DNA of 64,000 bases from Coptis chinensis (lineage: Eukaryota; Streptophyta; Magnoliopsida; Ranunculales; Ranunculaceae), in contig CM027377.1 of the NCBI GenBank assembly GCA_015680905.1, forward strand, positions 65,307,501 to 65,371,500. Reading direction: 5' to 3'. A program made the translations under genes and the position numbers. This document shows positions 24,271 through 36,750 of this stretch, one piece after another. The notes under the pieces are model-generated. The model had not been told where the DNA came from, did not search any database, and was given only the letters and a program-made list of their open reading frames with translations. The stretch's first letter is position 1, and every line of letters begins with the position of its first letter.

Positions 24271-24655
24271 TACATATCTTACTACAGTGTTCAACTGAAT
24301 CATAGTCTATTAGGTCTATTAGGTCTACAATGTATATAGTGTCTATCATAGCATTTACAGTGTCTCGAAGCTGCCTATATGACACTATATAAGCTGTTCA
24401 TTTACCAAAGAGCCTGAAAAAGCATTTCAAATAGGAACATAAGTTGACCATCTTGCAACGCACGCACCTTTTTGAGAGCCTTTTCCCTTCCCCGCCATGC
24501 AGTTCTGTAACTTATATCTACCAAAGTTCACTTTTTAACCATTTCTCTCATGTTCATTGCCTTATATGTTCTGTCATTCTGCAAAAGGTCTTTACATGAC
24601 ATGGCGACATAACTGCTTGACACCTCACAGTTAAACTCACCGGCCCTTTGGTAAC

Positions 24656-25960
24656 TGATAAGTGCTCAAAAAGTGCAATTAAACCCTCGATTATGCCTCT
24701 TGTTTAGCCATCTTAGTGGACTAACAATGCTTATAAGTTATGTTTTATGATTCTATAAGTGAAAAAGAGAGTTTAGTAGAATATTAGAGAAAAAGGGGTA
24801 AAACGGAGCAATTCGGAGCATTAAGGATCACATGGGAAGCCCGTAGACAATCAAGGAAAAGGCCAAGGAATTGAAGCTATGAAAGATGCGACTTGGACCT
24901 ATTTTAAAGCCTATTCGGAAGCCCAAGGCAAAATGATTCGTTGCTTGGACCAAACCCCGCAAAAGAGGAAAGAATGATGGAGCAAAAGAGGAAAAATAGA
25001 CTCTCACGTCTGAGACGCGAGGATCGTGCATCTAGATGCGACGCTCGCGTCTGAGCCCAACATTGTAGCCACTTCCTTCACAGTTTTGGAAATGAAGTTG
25101 GACTCTGAAAGAAGTTGATTTGTATTCGGAAACAAACCAAGGTTTGGAATGCTTCTAGAACTCATTGTAACCCCTGTAAATAAAGAACCTAAGTGCCTCA
25201 TGTAATTTGCCAATTTACTTATATTCTTGTCTCCAGAACATGAGGCAGAGAGAGATTAATAATAAAAGATTCGGTTTTAACTAGTTGAGTCTTAATAAGT
25301 TAGTCTTTCTAGTCTTATGTTTTTCGACTCTTCTTCTTCTCGTTCTTCGTGTTCTTCCTTCTTTATGGAAGGCTAATCTTCTCCTTCAAGGGAGAAGATA
25401 AAGCCGGTGCTTAGGGTTCGTTGATTCTTCTGGTTCATGGTATTCTCCAATCAAGTTAGTTCTTTATGTTTTTAGTTATTAGTTCCATTGCCCAGACCAG
25501 GGGATGGAAGTATAGATTAAGGTTATTTATTACAATTGAATGTTTGCTAGTAACATACTTTTATTTATTGCAATTGAATATAATGCTAGAATAGGGTTTT
25601 ATTTATTATAATTGAATATTATACTATTATTCTCTACTTTTCTTCTAATTATGTAGTGTTTTAGAGTAAGAGAAGTATTCCTTGTGTTTGCCTTAGATGG
25701 TGATTCATTGAATAGCTGCCCAAGCTCACATAAAAGGAAAGAAGATATTAATAGCATAAATATAGGAACAACCTTAAGTAAAGTTATTCATTAACGATTT
25801 TCATCCAAGAGGGCATCGGCACTCGCTCGATTGCCTAATTGTAGTATACTTGTGATAACAACCATGAAGCAAAAGGTCATAGATCAAACGTATCGGTGGA
25901 TTCTAATCTCTTGAATTCCCTCTCCTATAAATTCTTAATAGTTTAGTTTAGTTTAGCATT
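24656..25960 (+). mobile_element. Athila/Tat-type LTR, right end uncertain
   Basis: TGATAAGTGCTC at 24656 cuts the MULE transposase frame. The start resembles the LTR at 5943 (TGATAAGAG). It contains TCTTGAATTCCCTCTCC near its right side, common in such LTRs. It runs without a primer-binding site into the middle of a Tat gag near 25960, so it is not the partner of the LTR at 34948, which starts TGTAGGGGG. Confidence 0.6.
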
Positions 25961-25974
25961 AGACAACCGAAGTT

Positions 25975-26830
25975 CAGTATCTTTAATGGCAAGTCAGATC
26001 CGGTGGATCACGTATTCAGGTATCGTGCCACTATGGGACAACATGAGAGATATGGCCATGTCATGTGTCAGGAGTTCAAAGCCTCCCTGTCTGGATCTAT
26101 GCTCCAGTGGTACCACAGATTACCTGATCGTCAGATCAGGTCCTCAGAAGAGCTATTTAGGACCTTCATTGATAGGTACTCATGCAACAAGCATCAGTCA
26201 AAATGGATCGATGCATTGTTCAATATCAAGAAAAAAGATTGAGAGGTATTGAGATCCTACATGCAACGGTTCATGGAAATCTCAATCCAAATAGAATCTT
26301 GTGATGAACAAACTGCTATAATAGCTTTCAAACAAGGGTTGGATGAAAACAACGCCTTATTCGGATCTCTCTCCAGGAAACCACCCCGCGATTTAGAGGA
26401 ACTCCTTGACAGGGTGGAAACTCATGCAGGGTGGGAAGAGGATGTCCTGAATAGACGTCAGGAAGCGAAGAAGACTAGTCGGATAGCTCCTGGGGTTCCT
26501 TGAGAAGGGAATGGAAATTCTTCCCCTCAAAATGTAGACAGTAGTACAGATGGAAAATCACATAAAAAGCCACGGGTGGAGGGAGCTGAAGAAGCTAGCT
26601 CTTTCTTCAATGGACAGAAACTTCGCCCCTCTGAACAAAATGCTAAATGAGGTTCTAGACTCGATAAAAAATCAGAGTTACCTCAAATGGCTAGCTCCGC
26701 TAAAGCCAGGCTCCCTGGGTACCAGAGACCAAAGGACCTACTGCAAGTTCCATAAGAGTTAGGGCCACAGCACCAAAGCCTGCAAGACCCTGAAAAATGA
26801 ACTATAGGATCTGATTGAAAGGGGGTATTT
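25975..26830 (+). pseudogene. Tat gag remnant
   Basis: Starts mid-domain (FSIFNGKSDPVDHVFRY) and runs through the Ty3-type gag core (FKASLSGSMLQWYHRLPDRQIRS..., VLRSYMQRFMEISIQI). It ends in a CCHC-like YCKFHKS*GHSTKACKTL with a TAG inside. Stops occur at about 26240, 26501 and 26760. Gag forms the particle; this copy is dead. Confidence 0.8.
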
Positions 26831-27099
26831 GAAACAGTTTGTGGCACACGAACAAGCGAATGCAGTACAGCCTAAGGAGATCAACACGTCAGTTCAAGAT
26901 CCCCCAGGTACTGGACCGCTCAAAGGCCGACTCCAAATAAATATGATTTTCGGAAAAGCAAGCAAACGAAGTGGACAGATCACTGAAAAGGGTGCATGAT
27001 ATCAAATGCGTATCGCCAGCAGATGAGGATCATGAACAGCGAGCTAAGTACATGAGCTTAGGTTAACGCGGTACCTCACAAAGATCCGCTCATCTTCTT

Positions 27100-27480
27100 C
27101 GCGGAGGCTGACTGTTGTAGCATCCAGAGCCCCCATGAGGATGCGCTTGTTCTGACACTTTCTTTTGGAGATTATGATTTGCATCGCATATTGGTTGATC
27201 CAGGCAGCTTAGCAGATGTGCTATACTACGATGCATTCAAGAAGATGCAGCTTCCTGATTCTGAAATGGTCACCACCAACTCCAACCTATATGGATTTAG
27301 TGGGGACAAATCTCTGACAGTTGGGGAAATCCAACTATCCGTAGCTATTGGTTTGGTAACTCTCATCATAAACTTTGTAGTGGTAAAAGCTAACGCACCC
27401 TATCATATAATCTTAAGCAGGACCTGGCTGCACAGACTCCGAGTTATTCCTAGCACCTAATACCAATGTTTTAAATTCCT
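27100..27480 (+). pseudogene. Tat aspartic protease remnant
   Basis: HRILVDPGSLADVLYYD carries the catalytic Asp, but in the unusual D-P-G-S form. FVVVKANAPYHIILSRTWLH is the second conserved block of retroelement proteases. Frame ends at about 27458 before RT. Confidence 0.75.
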
Positions 27481-27688
27481 GCATAATGGGACAATTGAGA
27501 CGAACAGAGGGGATCAGGTATCTGCCAAAGCATGCTACGCGCTGGCGACGAAGCAGTAGTCCCCACTCCCTTTTGAACCAATGGAAGTGGGGTGACCCGC
27601 CAAATAGCAATTACAGTTGGATCCACCTCTCCCGGACCTGGTCCCATAAGAGAGAGAGGATCCCTCCTCACTAGAACTGTTAGAGGAA

Positions 27689-29130
27689 GTGGAAATTATA
27701 GGAGGTAGCTCGCCAAAAACCACTTTCATCAGCACCTTATTGAATTCTGAAGAGCGCCAGGCTCTGATACAATTCCTCCGAGAGCACAAAGATGTGTTTG
27801 CTTGGTCATTCAAAGAAATGCCAGGAATTCACCCTCACGTGGCATGCCACCAGCTCAATGTCCGCAGTGATGTAGTAGTAGTCAAGCAGAAACCGAGAAG
27901 GATAGGTGCTGACATATCCAAAGCGGTAAAGGCTGAAGTTGAAAAACTAAAGGCAACTAATTTTGTCAGGGAAATCAATTTCTCCACTTGGATTTCTAAT
28001 ATTGTCCCAGTAAGAAAGAAGAATGGGTCATGAAGAATCTGTATCGACTTCACGGATCTGAACCGTGCATGTTCAAAAGACAGCTACCCTCTTCCACGAA
28101 TTGACAAGTTGGTGGATGCAACGGCTAGACATGAACTGTTATCCTTCACAAATTGATCATTTGGATACAACCAGATCCCATTGTATGAAGAAGACCACAA
28201 GCATGCAAGTTTCACAACCGAGGATGGCATGTACTGTTATCAGGTCATGCCGTTCGGGCTAAAAAATGAAGGAGCCACGTACCAACGTTTCGTGAACAAA
28301 ATGCTTGGAGGATTGATAGGTGACATTATGGAGGTGTATGTTGACTATCTCTTGATCAAAAGTCTGAAACGAGGAGATCATCTCTCCTACTTGCAACGTG
28401 TATTTGATGTTCTTCGAGAATATCGCATGAAGCTTAACCCTGCGAAATGTGCTTTCACTGTATCATCAGGAAAGTTTTTAGGATACCTAGTTACTAAGAG
28501 AGGGATTGAGACGAACCCAGATTAGGTCCGAGCGCTCATAGAAATGCCCTTACCTAAAAATATGAAAGAAATTCAAAAAGTTACAGGCAGGTTAGCAGCT
28601 CTGAACAAGTTCATCTCCAAGAGTTCGGATAAGTGCAAACCCCTCTTTCAGTTACTGCAAAAGAACACCTCCTTTGCATGGACAAAAGAATGCCAAAGGC
28701 GTTCAATCAACTCAAAACATACCTGGGGGCACCACCAATCCTATCAAAGCCTATTGAAGGAGAAGTCCTAGGTCTTTATCTATGTTCATCTGACTACGAT
28801 ATCAGTTCTGTACTGATACGTGTGGATGAAAAGAAAGTTGAAAACCTATCTATTTCTTTAGTCGGACACTCCTACCATCAGAAACAAGGTACCCTAAACT
28901 CGAAAGAATCGTTTTAGCACTTTTTTTTGCCGCAGAGAAATTACGATCGTACTTCCAGTCCCCCACCATCAGAGTGATCATAGAGTACCAATTGCGATCA
29001 GTTTTGGAATGACCGAACAGGTCAGGAAGGCTAGCTAAATGGTCTATGCAACTGTCAGAATATGATATTATTTACGTCCCCAGAATCTCAGAGAAGGGTC
29101 AGGTACTAGCAGAATTCTTAATAGATTTCC
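27689..29130 (+). pseudogene. Tat reverse transcriptase and RNase H remnant
   Basis: Conserved RT blocks are in order: QKPRRIGADISKAVKAEV, FVREINFSTWISNIVPVRKKNGS, CIDFTDLNRACSKDSYPLPRID, a strand-exchange block MPFGLKNEGATYQRF, and the active site. The active site reads YVDY (second Asp lost, codon 28346-28348) instead of YVDD. FLGYLVTKRGIETNPD, the thumb and a frame-shifted RNase H (about 28760-29130) follow. Stops at 28031, about 28153 and 28525. It cannot polymerise. Confidence 0.9.
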
Positions 29131-29199
29131 AATGACCTACACGGGGTACGACTCAACCACCCCCAGTTCCGATGATGGCATCCTGCCTGAATCTCCCAA

Positions 29200-29560
29200 C
29201 ACCCGTCCAGACCTATGGGAGTCGAGCTCCGGATGGCGGCTGTTCATGGCTGGATCTTCAAATGACAGAGGCACAGGAGTTGGAGTTGTGTTAGTTACTC
29301 CTAACAATACGCGGCTAGAGAAATCCATCCGATTAGGTTGGATTGCCTTTAACAACGAGGCAAAGTATGAGGCGACACTTGCTGGCCTCACAATGGCCCT
29401 CAACCTGGGCCTAACACACCTCACAGTTTATAGTGACTCACAGCTGGTTATGTTCCAAGTTGATGGAGGGTATGAGGCCAGGGACGAACGAATGGTCAAT
29501 TACCTAGAACTGGAGGGGTCTTCAAGGAAAGTTTGAGAACATTCAGTTTTATCAGCTGCC
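29200..29560 (+). pseudogene. Second (archaeal-type) RNase H of the Tat element
   Basis: WRLFMAGSSNDRGTGVGVVL, FNNEAKYEATLAGL and LTVYSDSQLVMFQVDGGYEARD are the conserved blocks of the extra RNase H that marks the Tat lineage. The first catalytic Asp (usually DGSS/DGAS) is Ala-Gly here. The frame is open to a TGA at about 29534. Confidence 0.75.
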
Positions 29561-29716
29561 TCATTCCGAAAATCAACACACAGATGCTTGGCATATGTTA
29601 CCTCGATGTTGGGCAACAGTGAGTCACGTTCCATCCCTATAGAGTTCTAGGAGAAATCTAGCATTCAGCTCCCAGTTACAACAGTTTGTGTTGTTCCATC
29701 CATTACTCCAAGTTGG

Positions 29717-30915
29717 ATGGATCCATATAAGTCCTACCTTAAAGACGGGACACTCCCTGAAGATAAGAATGTAGCAAGGTGTCTACTTGCAAAGATACAA
29801 AGATTCACCCTCGTTAGAGACGATCTGTACAAGAAGTCCTTTATGGGACCTCATCTCATATGTCTCCCCCCACACCTTGCTAAACAGGTTATGCGAGAAG
29901 TTCATGAAGGAATTTCTGGCAACCATGCTAGTGGCAGAACACTAGCTCTCAAGATCCTAAGGCAAGGGTACTTTTGGCCTTATATGTAAAAGGATGCACA
30001 AGTTTTTGCCTGCAAATGTGAAAAATGTCAATGATATGCTCCGCTAATCCATGCTCCAGTAACATAATTGCACCCATTAGCCAGCCCATGGCCATTTGCA
30101 CAATAGGGAACTAACATCGTAGGACCTCTACCACCTGCTCCTGGCAATGTTCGATTCTTACTGGTTGCGACGGATTACTTTACCAAGTAGATAAAAGCAG
30201 TTCCCCTTGTCTTCATTAGAGAACAGGACATCAGAAAGTTCATTTGGAACAACATTGTCTGCAAGTTTGGCATACCCAAAGTTATCATCTCAGATAATGG
30301 GCAACATTTCGATGGAGGATTGGTCGCAGAACTCTGTGAGGAGTTTCACATTACCCATATGTTCTCAACTCCAAGGTACCCACAAGGCAATGGCCAGGCT
30401 GAAGCCTCTAACATTGTTATCTTGGATAACATGAAGCGTAAATTAGACGATGCGAAAGGTTTATGGGTCGAGGAACTACCTAAGGCATACTGAACTACAC
30501 CCAGGCGATCAACTGGTGAGTCCCCATTTTCACTGACCTACGGAACTGAAGCTATCATACATCCAGAATTGGTAGCTCCTACTCAGAAGTCAGATGTTGT
30601 GCACACTCTGGACAATGAGGAATTGTTATGTAGAGAAATAGATCTCCTCGATGAAAAGCGAGAAGGTGTCGCACTCGCTTAGCTGCTAACCAGCAAATTA
30701 TGAAGAGATCATACAGCAAGAGAGTCCGGATTCGATCTTTCAAATCTGGAGATCTAGTTTTACACGAGATCCCAGAGCCCAACGGCAAGCCTGGGCCCAA
30801 CTGGGAAGGAACATACATTATCGACAAGGTTGGTCGAACTGCTTTTTATTATCTACGTACTATTGAAGGGGACGTTCTTGTCAAACCATGGAACACACAG
30901 CACCTTCGCAAGTAA
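29717..30915 (+). pseudogene. Tat integrase remnant
   Basis: HHCC finger (VMREVHEGISGNHASGRTLALKIL...CKCEKCQ), then the core: Asp in VATDYFTK (about 30165), Asp in VIISDNGQHFDGG, Glu in TPRYPQGNGQAEA. A GKPGPNWEGTYIID/NTQHLRK C-terminus closes pol at 30915. Stops within the finger and core break it. Confidence 0.85.
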
Positions 30916-32049
30916 TATCAGTAAATTGTTATTCTATGCTTTTCTATACGTTGTTTACTCCTCTCCAAGTCATCAATAAAGTTCTCCACATTGCCATCAA
31001 ATTTATTTCTTGCATTAGTTCTTTATTTATGATTCACAATGGGCTAAGCCTTTAAGGAATTATCTTCTCACTATCTGTTCAAGAATATTATATGTCAATA
31101 TTCTTTAGAACCAGTGATACTGAGTATGGGAAAGTTGAATTGTATGCCAGATCCTTTCCCACTCCCACACAGCTGGAACTGTACGCCAGTTCTTTCAAAC
31201 TGCGATTATCCTCGATGGGTTAAGTCTTTAGGAAAATAGACCACACTAACTATTCAGTAAACTATATGCTAGTTTGACTTGGGACAAGAGATAGTGTTTT
31301 TGAGAGCCTGAACTGTATGCCAGTTCCTGGCGCTCTCGAAACATTAACATAGGAGTTGCTAGGAAGCTCTAGGTTGGATCCAAATCCTAGCATGCAAATC
31401 ATAGGCCTGGAACTGTATCAACATGATGACGCTGAGGAAGACTCCCTCACTGCTGTTCTGGCAATACCTTATTTATTTTTTAAATAAATAGAACCTATCG
31501 TTATTAAACACAGTGTTGTGCTCATGGCACCAAGTTACTTTCGCAAAGACATATGACTCTACTGTGATCGAACTCCTAATTACAGTTAACTTGAATGGCT
31601 TCCATGATATCCTGATCAGATTCTAGTCATGCCTCATTTTAATCTATTTAGCCTACTAGGGTCACCTATTATTGTTCCAACTGAACTTTGGGGGCATCAG
31701 GGGTAGAGTATGCATAGTAACATATGTCATATAACATAAAATGATTCTAATGTAGACATAAACTAGAAGAGCTACAGAGCTCAGTAAGCAAATAGCATGC
31801 ATGCATAAAATAGAGGAGCTACAGAGCTTAGTAAGTAAATTGTATGTGAGCTACATAGCTTAATATTACATACCTATAGAATAATTGTTTAAAAATAATT
31901 GTTTATTTGAATCATCAACTGAAAGGGTTATGAAGCAGGGGTAGAATCAAACTTTGGTTCACCATTAGTGCTTGCTGCCGCACCATCATTAGGAACTCTT
32001 ATTTCACTCTCAAGAATAGATTGTGTGGTTGGATTAGCTGGAACGGTTG
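30916..32049 (+). other. Tat element spacer after pol
   Basis: No gene. The words CTGAACTGTATGCCAGTTC / GGAACTGTACGCCAGTTC recur near 31137, 31168 and 31308, and GAGCTACAGAGCT near 31767 and 31813. A purine-rich CTTTGGGGGCATCAGG lies at about 31685. Confidence 0.5.
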
Positions 32050-32053
32050 AAGG

Positions 32054-34598
32054 CTAAATAGAACACTCACCTGAAATTGGAACTGGTAGAAAAGGAAGTT
32101 GAACGGGAGGCATGTCATCATCGGTGTCTTCTTCAGAAGATGAGGAGGCATCAGGCATAAGTTCAGTTTGAATAGCAGAAATACTGGTGTCCAAGTCAGG
32201 AAACATGACAAAAGGGTTGGTTACCTGCCCTTGATCATCCAACTTAGACACGTACCCAGTAACCTCAATAGCCTCCTCGAACTTAACCTGTTTGGCCGCG
32301 TTGAAGGACTCTTCAGAAACATCCAGTACTCTCAAAGCAAAACGAATGGCATTTTCAGCTGATCTTTTCTTCACCTCCTGTACTACCTTGGAATAAAACT
32401 CAGAGGTCTCAGCCAGGAGGTCATCGGCCTTCTTATATCAGAACGAAGACGTTTATCTTTCAGAGCTCTCTCATAGCCTGACATGACCTCATTTGCATGG
32501 GTAATGGGTGAAGCTCCTACGGTGTTCCTACGGTGAAGCTCCCCTTGGACCTAATCATGCTTTGCTTACAGGGTGGTGAAATGGGAGCGTAGTTCCAAGA
32601 ACTTCACCTTCCAAGTATCAACATCAGCAGCTTCTTTCTGGGCTTTTTCCAGAGAGCCCCGAAGGTTGGAGATCATATCTCTCATGTTTTTGAAACCAGT
32701 ATCATATTTTCTCTCTTTGGCCAAGAGTTGTTCAACCTGGATCTGCAACTCCTCAGCTCTTTTCTCAGCAACCTCTTTCACCCAGATCAGCTCGCTAGTA
32801 GCCATGTCCTCAGTGACTGTACCAGCTGAGGCCGCGAAGATAGGCTCTTTCATGGCTAAAAAGTCATTCACTAACTGGAAAAGGATACAGAGTGTGTAAG
32901 TGACGTAATGAGAGAAATAGAACATTGAACATAGAGGGAAAGTTTTACCTTAGCAAGATGAACAGCAGATCGACAAAAGGACAGGTCCAGGCTCCCGCCA
33001 TGTTGGCCTCAGCCTTGTCAATAGGAAGTCGCGCAACTTCCAAAACTCCAAACGCGATGTCAACATCATTGACAGAATGCTTGTTGGTAACAGGTAGTTC
33101 ATAAGTTTGTCCCCAACGCCTCATCTCCACAATCATCTCCCTTTTAGGAAAATCTGGAGATCTTAGCGAGAAGGGAATGTCGTCACTCACCCCCCTCCTA
33201 TCACTGAATCGAGGAGGAGGGAGAGTGACAGTTACAGCAGTTGTTTCAGCAACCCATCCCTTGCGATTGTCAGGGAGGGAAGGGTCAACAGTTAGAGGGA
33301 TATTGTCACCAATTTGTTCAGAACTTGTGAGAGGATCTGGAACTGGTAGAGATACATCTACTTTCTCATAACCATAATGGGGAATAGTCACAGGAACCTT
33401 AAAAAGTGTTTCTTCACTAACAGAGAGAAGGCGAAACTTTGTTTTCTTACCAGAGTGGGTAACATCAGAAGCAGAATAAGGATCAGTTCTCTTTAGTTTA
33501 TGACAGTTGGACGCACACGCTTCCCTTTTAAAATTATTAGCCGCCAGCAGTTCATGAGGTAGTTCAGGGCCCCTCCCGCCAGTAATCACATAATCATCAC
33601 TGACAGCAAGCTCCTAAACTGGGCCCAATGTCACAGCATCGCTAGAGGCGGTCGCAGAACTCTTCTCCTTATGATTTCCTCTCCTTCTAGTAATCAAGGA
33701 GGATTCATCCTGAACTGGAAGAGGAGGAAGACCCTCATCCTGATCTACAAGAGGAGGAAGTGTTGTGCACCCAGAATTCACAGTACTTATCTCAAAAGGG
33801 GAAAAACCAGGGGCAAGTTGCAGCAATTCTTCAGTAGACATGTCGAAATACTCAAAAAGATGGGTGGGATCAGGAACTATCACCTAAGGCATCCTCTGTT
33901 CCTTGGGGATCTTCTTGATGAAGTCCACCGTAGCAGGATCAGTTGCAGTTAGTTGATTCCAGGGGGGAGAGTCATCTAAAGAATAATAGCAAAGATATTC
34001 AGGCGAAAGACTCTTACATCAAGTTATAAAGTACCTAAGTAGGAAGACTTACTGGTTGGAGCATGGGTGTGTTTTCTGGGAATAGGAATTCCCATTAGCT
34101 CACCATCAACATCAGAGGGGCGAACGTCCCACGCATCACCCAACACACGAAGGTGGTGATCAGCCCAGCCTTCGTCACTATGCTTCCCCTAAAAAAGATG
34201 ATCAGAGAGTTCTTGTCTCTGGTCATGAAGTAACAGTATGATTGGTCTCGAATACGCCGGACCTCATAAAAGTAACCAACACCTAACGGTTTAGAGCAAA
34301 TCCATGTCTCTTGGCAAGAAGGGCAGAGTACATGACAGTTCTATAAAACAGGGGTGTTGCCTGACCAAGAGCAAGATTGAAGCTAGTAAATCAGACACTC
34401 TCTTAGCAATGGGTGGAGGGGAAGAGTGAGTCCGGCCCTAAGCTGACCAATGGTGATGAGCGCCACCTCCTTGTAGGCCAACTCATCGGATAACCTCCCC
34501 CACTCTAGGCCGATATCTTCAGGGACATGAAATTTCTCTTGGATTAGTTCCAGAGAGGAAAGATCTCCAAAGTTTACAAGTGACCAGTTGGGATTCAT
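32054..34598 (-). pseudogene. Spliced antisense ORF (aORF) of the Tat element
   Basis: Begins MNPNWSLVNFGDLSSLELIQ at 34598 and reads leftward. The frame includes YFYEVRRIRDQSYCYFMTRD, LTATDPATVDFIKKIPKEQ, PDPTHLFEYFDMSTEELL, a 200-residue segment ending ARLPIDKAEANMAG, a coiled-coil (EKRAEELQIQVEQLLAKE...) and an acidic tail. Two introns have canonical GT-AG ends on the minus strand: 33976-34052 (77 bp) and 32875-32948 (74 bp), the second rejoining SAVHLAK to LVNDFLAMKEP. Extra antisense ORFs are known in Tat-lineage elements; their function is unknown. Frameshifts and stops (for example MP*VIVPDP, GPV*ELAVS) show decay. Confidence 0.7.
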
Positions 34599-34947
34599 GA
34601 TCGAAAAAGAGGAAAAGTTTCAAGTTTTGATTAAACCCCAACAGGAGATCAAAAGGTTCAGTATGCAGAAAAAGGTAGCATAAGAGATAATGAGAGTTCT
34701 CTCACCAGAACTTTTATATACAGATAGGATGGACGGTTAGGATGAGCCCAAGCGGTGCATCTTTTTGGGATGGAACTGTCATCATTACCTTTTTTGGGAA
34801 ACGGCATGTCTATTCGAGCCGTCTTTTCAAAGCCTTAATTAGTTGGATACGTCAACAGTTCTAGTAACAATTTTAGAAAAAGATTCTCGCACCAAAATCA
34901 ATGTCGCTTCAAGTGCCCATGTGCTAGATGGCACGAGAGAGGGCATC

Positions 34948-35632
34948 TGTAGGGGGATTTCCCATCACTGAACAGATGACACGTGTATGAGAAATAACCT
35001 AAGACTATATATGTCCAGAATGAGACGAGGATCATCGGATCAGTTCTGTGAATAAGTGATCTCGTGTTTAGCACGAGTATTTAGTGGACATGTGTCAGGT
35101 ACATGATTGATCTCCTTTAAACATAACAGTTACCCGAGTCATTAGGAACTGATATAGACAGTTCCTGAATATAAGGAAATTGAAGATGGCGATCTTTGAT
35201 GATAAAGAAGGAATCGTGATGACATATCTTAGGAGTTATCTTTTAGATATAATCTTCCCATACACGATGGGACATTATGATCAACAAGAAAACTTACCTC
35301 TCATAAGATATGGTCTAGATTCAGACTTCCATAAGAAGAGGAATCCTAATAGTAAGGCAGAGTCCAAAGATGGAAGGGAACTCACAAGCGGTGAGAACAG
35401 CCCTAACCCTAAGACTCTCGTCGCCCTTCCTATGTAAGCCATAGGGATTCGCTCTAAGGAACTACACAAAATAGGGTTTGATTCTCCTTATTAACAAAAG
35501 AGATACGTAGGCAGCCGTCAGACAGTTCAACCCTGAACTCACCATCATCTCATCCCTTCCCCTATTCAGCAAAATGCTTCTAGATCACAAGGCACAGAGG
35601 AAGATCAGGGGATACATGGAATTTCCCCTACA
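34948..35632 (+). mobile_element. 3' LTR of the Tat element
   Basis: Begins TGTAGGGGGATTTCC and ends GGAATTTCCCCTACA: matching inverted ends with TG...CA, 685 bp. Preceded by a purine-rich GAGAGAGGGCATC. The next five bases, CTAGG (35633-35637), would be the target duplication; the left copy is gone with the 5' end. Confidence 0.9.
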
Positions 35633-36048
35633 CTAGGTATTGGTTGGCAGATTTTAAACGCAATGGTCATCCTAAAAACAAAGAGGAGAAGTTTAATGAG
35701 GCACATTCTTCGCTAAGAAATGTAGTTGAGAGAACATTTGGTGTCTTGAAAGCAAGATTCAAGATATTAAAGAAGATGGCTCCATATAGTTTTCGCACAC
35801 AAGTTCAAATTGTTGTAGCATGCATGGCGATACACAATTTTCTCCGTTGCATGGCCATTGATGATGATGATCGATTGTTCAAGCGATATGAAAAAGAAAA
35901 TGTGACTATTCCAGTGAGGTCTTCAATTAACTCTAACATACCAGAAGCACCACCAAGTATAAATCACATATTTGGACCTCAGTCACATGAATACATGATC
36001 AACTTGCGTGATCAAATTGCGAAACAATTGTTTAGTGGACATATATGA
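35633..36048 (+). pseudogene. PIF/Harbinger transposase, C-terminal part
   Basis: The frame starts directly at the Tat LTR border (RYWLADFKRNGHP) and continues with EEKFNEAHSSLRNVVERTFG and KARFKILKKM, the hallmark of the DDE_Tnp_4/Harbinger catalytic domain; the Glu of VVERTFG is the third acidic residue. It closes at 36048 (QIAKQLFSGHI). The N-terminal two thirds with the first two Asp are missing on the left side of the retroelement. The Tat element therefore inserted in the gene and the left flank was later lost. Confidence 0.85.
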
Positions 36049-36473
36049 TCAAGTTTACAAGAGCCGCACTTTGGAGTTACTTGTAATGTCATTTAACTTG
36101 GTATTCAGATTTTATGGATGACCTTATGATTATTGAACTATTATTTATGCTTATATTTTTAGTATTTTTTTTTTTTATCTCATATTACTATATGAGTCTT
36201 TTAGGCGTCAAGATGTTAAATAAACAAAGGAAACTCTGTCAAATCCATTTTTAACTCTTTTGTTTTACAAGTAATTAAGTTAGTGTTCAAAATAGAATGC
36301 AAGGGTAAAAATGTCTAAATAATTTATATTCAAGATTCGTGAGTCGGTCATTTCGACGAGAAAACAAACATGTTTTTTCGAAGTTCAAGATTCAAAATTC
36401 AAGATTCGGAAGGTGGGCCATTCAAGATTCAAAGATTTCGAGAATTTATAGGCTCAAAAAAATAAACGACCCC
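36049..36473 (+). mobile_element. 3' end of the PIF/Harbinger element
   Basis: Subterminal TTCAAGATTC occurs at least four times (36330-36430). The end AAACGACCCC (reverse complement GGGGTCGTTT) matches common plant PIF/Harbinger termini and is followed by TTAA, compatible with the 3-bp TTA/TAA target. The other terminus is not in the window. Confidence 0.7.
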
Positions 36474-36750
36474 TTAATGTAAGGCACATAACAATTAAGT
36501 TTGCAAAAACCACATAGTACAGTTCCCTTAGAATTAGCAAAAACACTTGCACACTATTTTTGTTTTGTAAATGACCAGGGAGAAACTCACAAAAAATAAA
36601 ATAAACCTTGATGCAACGGTAATAAACTACATCCCCTAACAATATTATTGGAAAGAAGCAACTAGCCTTGAGCGATGTACATCTAGGCTTCGTATGCCTT
36701 GGTTGACTGAAGATTCTACAATAGGACCTAATACACACAAATAACATTTT

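Larger units (their letters stand above)
10700..24655. mobile_element. Mutator-like element (Kaonashi type) carrying DUF1985/Ulp1, Ulp1 and F-box sequences
   Basis: The unit is inferred from four things: a mudrA-type transposase on the minus strand at its right; DUF1985-like and Ulp1 (peptidase C48) sequences on the plus strand at its left; an F-box gene between them; and a word like AGCTTATATAGTGTCTTGAACAAC, in both orientations, in the spacers from about 15.7 to 24.4 kb. Kaonashi MULEs of plants are known to carry Ulp1-like genes. The right end is cut at 24656 by an LTR inside the transposase. The left end and terminal inverted repeats were not identified, so 10700 is approximate. Confidence 0.6.
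21184..24655 (-). pseudogene. mudrA-type MULE transposase, interrupted
   Basis: Reading right to left: an N-terminal DNA-binding piece at about 24650-24420 (SCKDLLQND...MREMVKK*TLVDISYRTAWRGREKAL), as in MuDR transposases. Then an intron of about 2 kb with acceptor CTATAG at about 22458. Then the MULE DDE domain (IEIDDTHLRGRSKGCW, VFPVAFGLVSSED, VIISDRHPNLVVKVPEVFPQAKH, CMNHICKNM), a SWIM finger (VCSCGYFQHMGISCTHAY) and a zinc knuckle whose last Cys is Tyr (CTFCNIEGHVQQTY). Damage: TGA in the N-terminal piece, a frameshift near 22300, stops at about 22149 and 21541. The 5' end is cut at 24656 by an LTR. MuDR-type transposases move MULEs by cut-and-paste. Confidence 0.85.
25961..35632 (+). mobile_element. 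Tat-lineage Ty3 retrotransposon, 5'-truncated, with 3' LTR
   Basis: Order is gag, protease, RT, RNase H, a second (archaeal-type) RNase H, integrase, then a long 3' region with an antisense ORF, then the 3' LTR. The extra RNase H and the antisense ORF point to the Tat lineage (Retand/Ogre/Grande relatives). The 5' LTR, primer-binding site and first part of gag are missing. All frames carry stops. Confidence 0.85.
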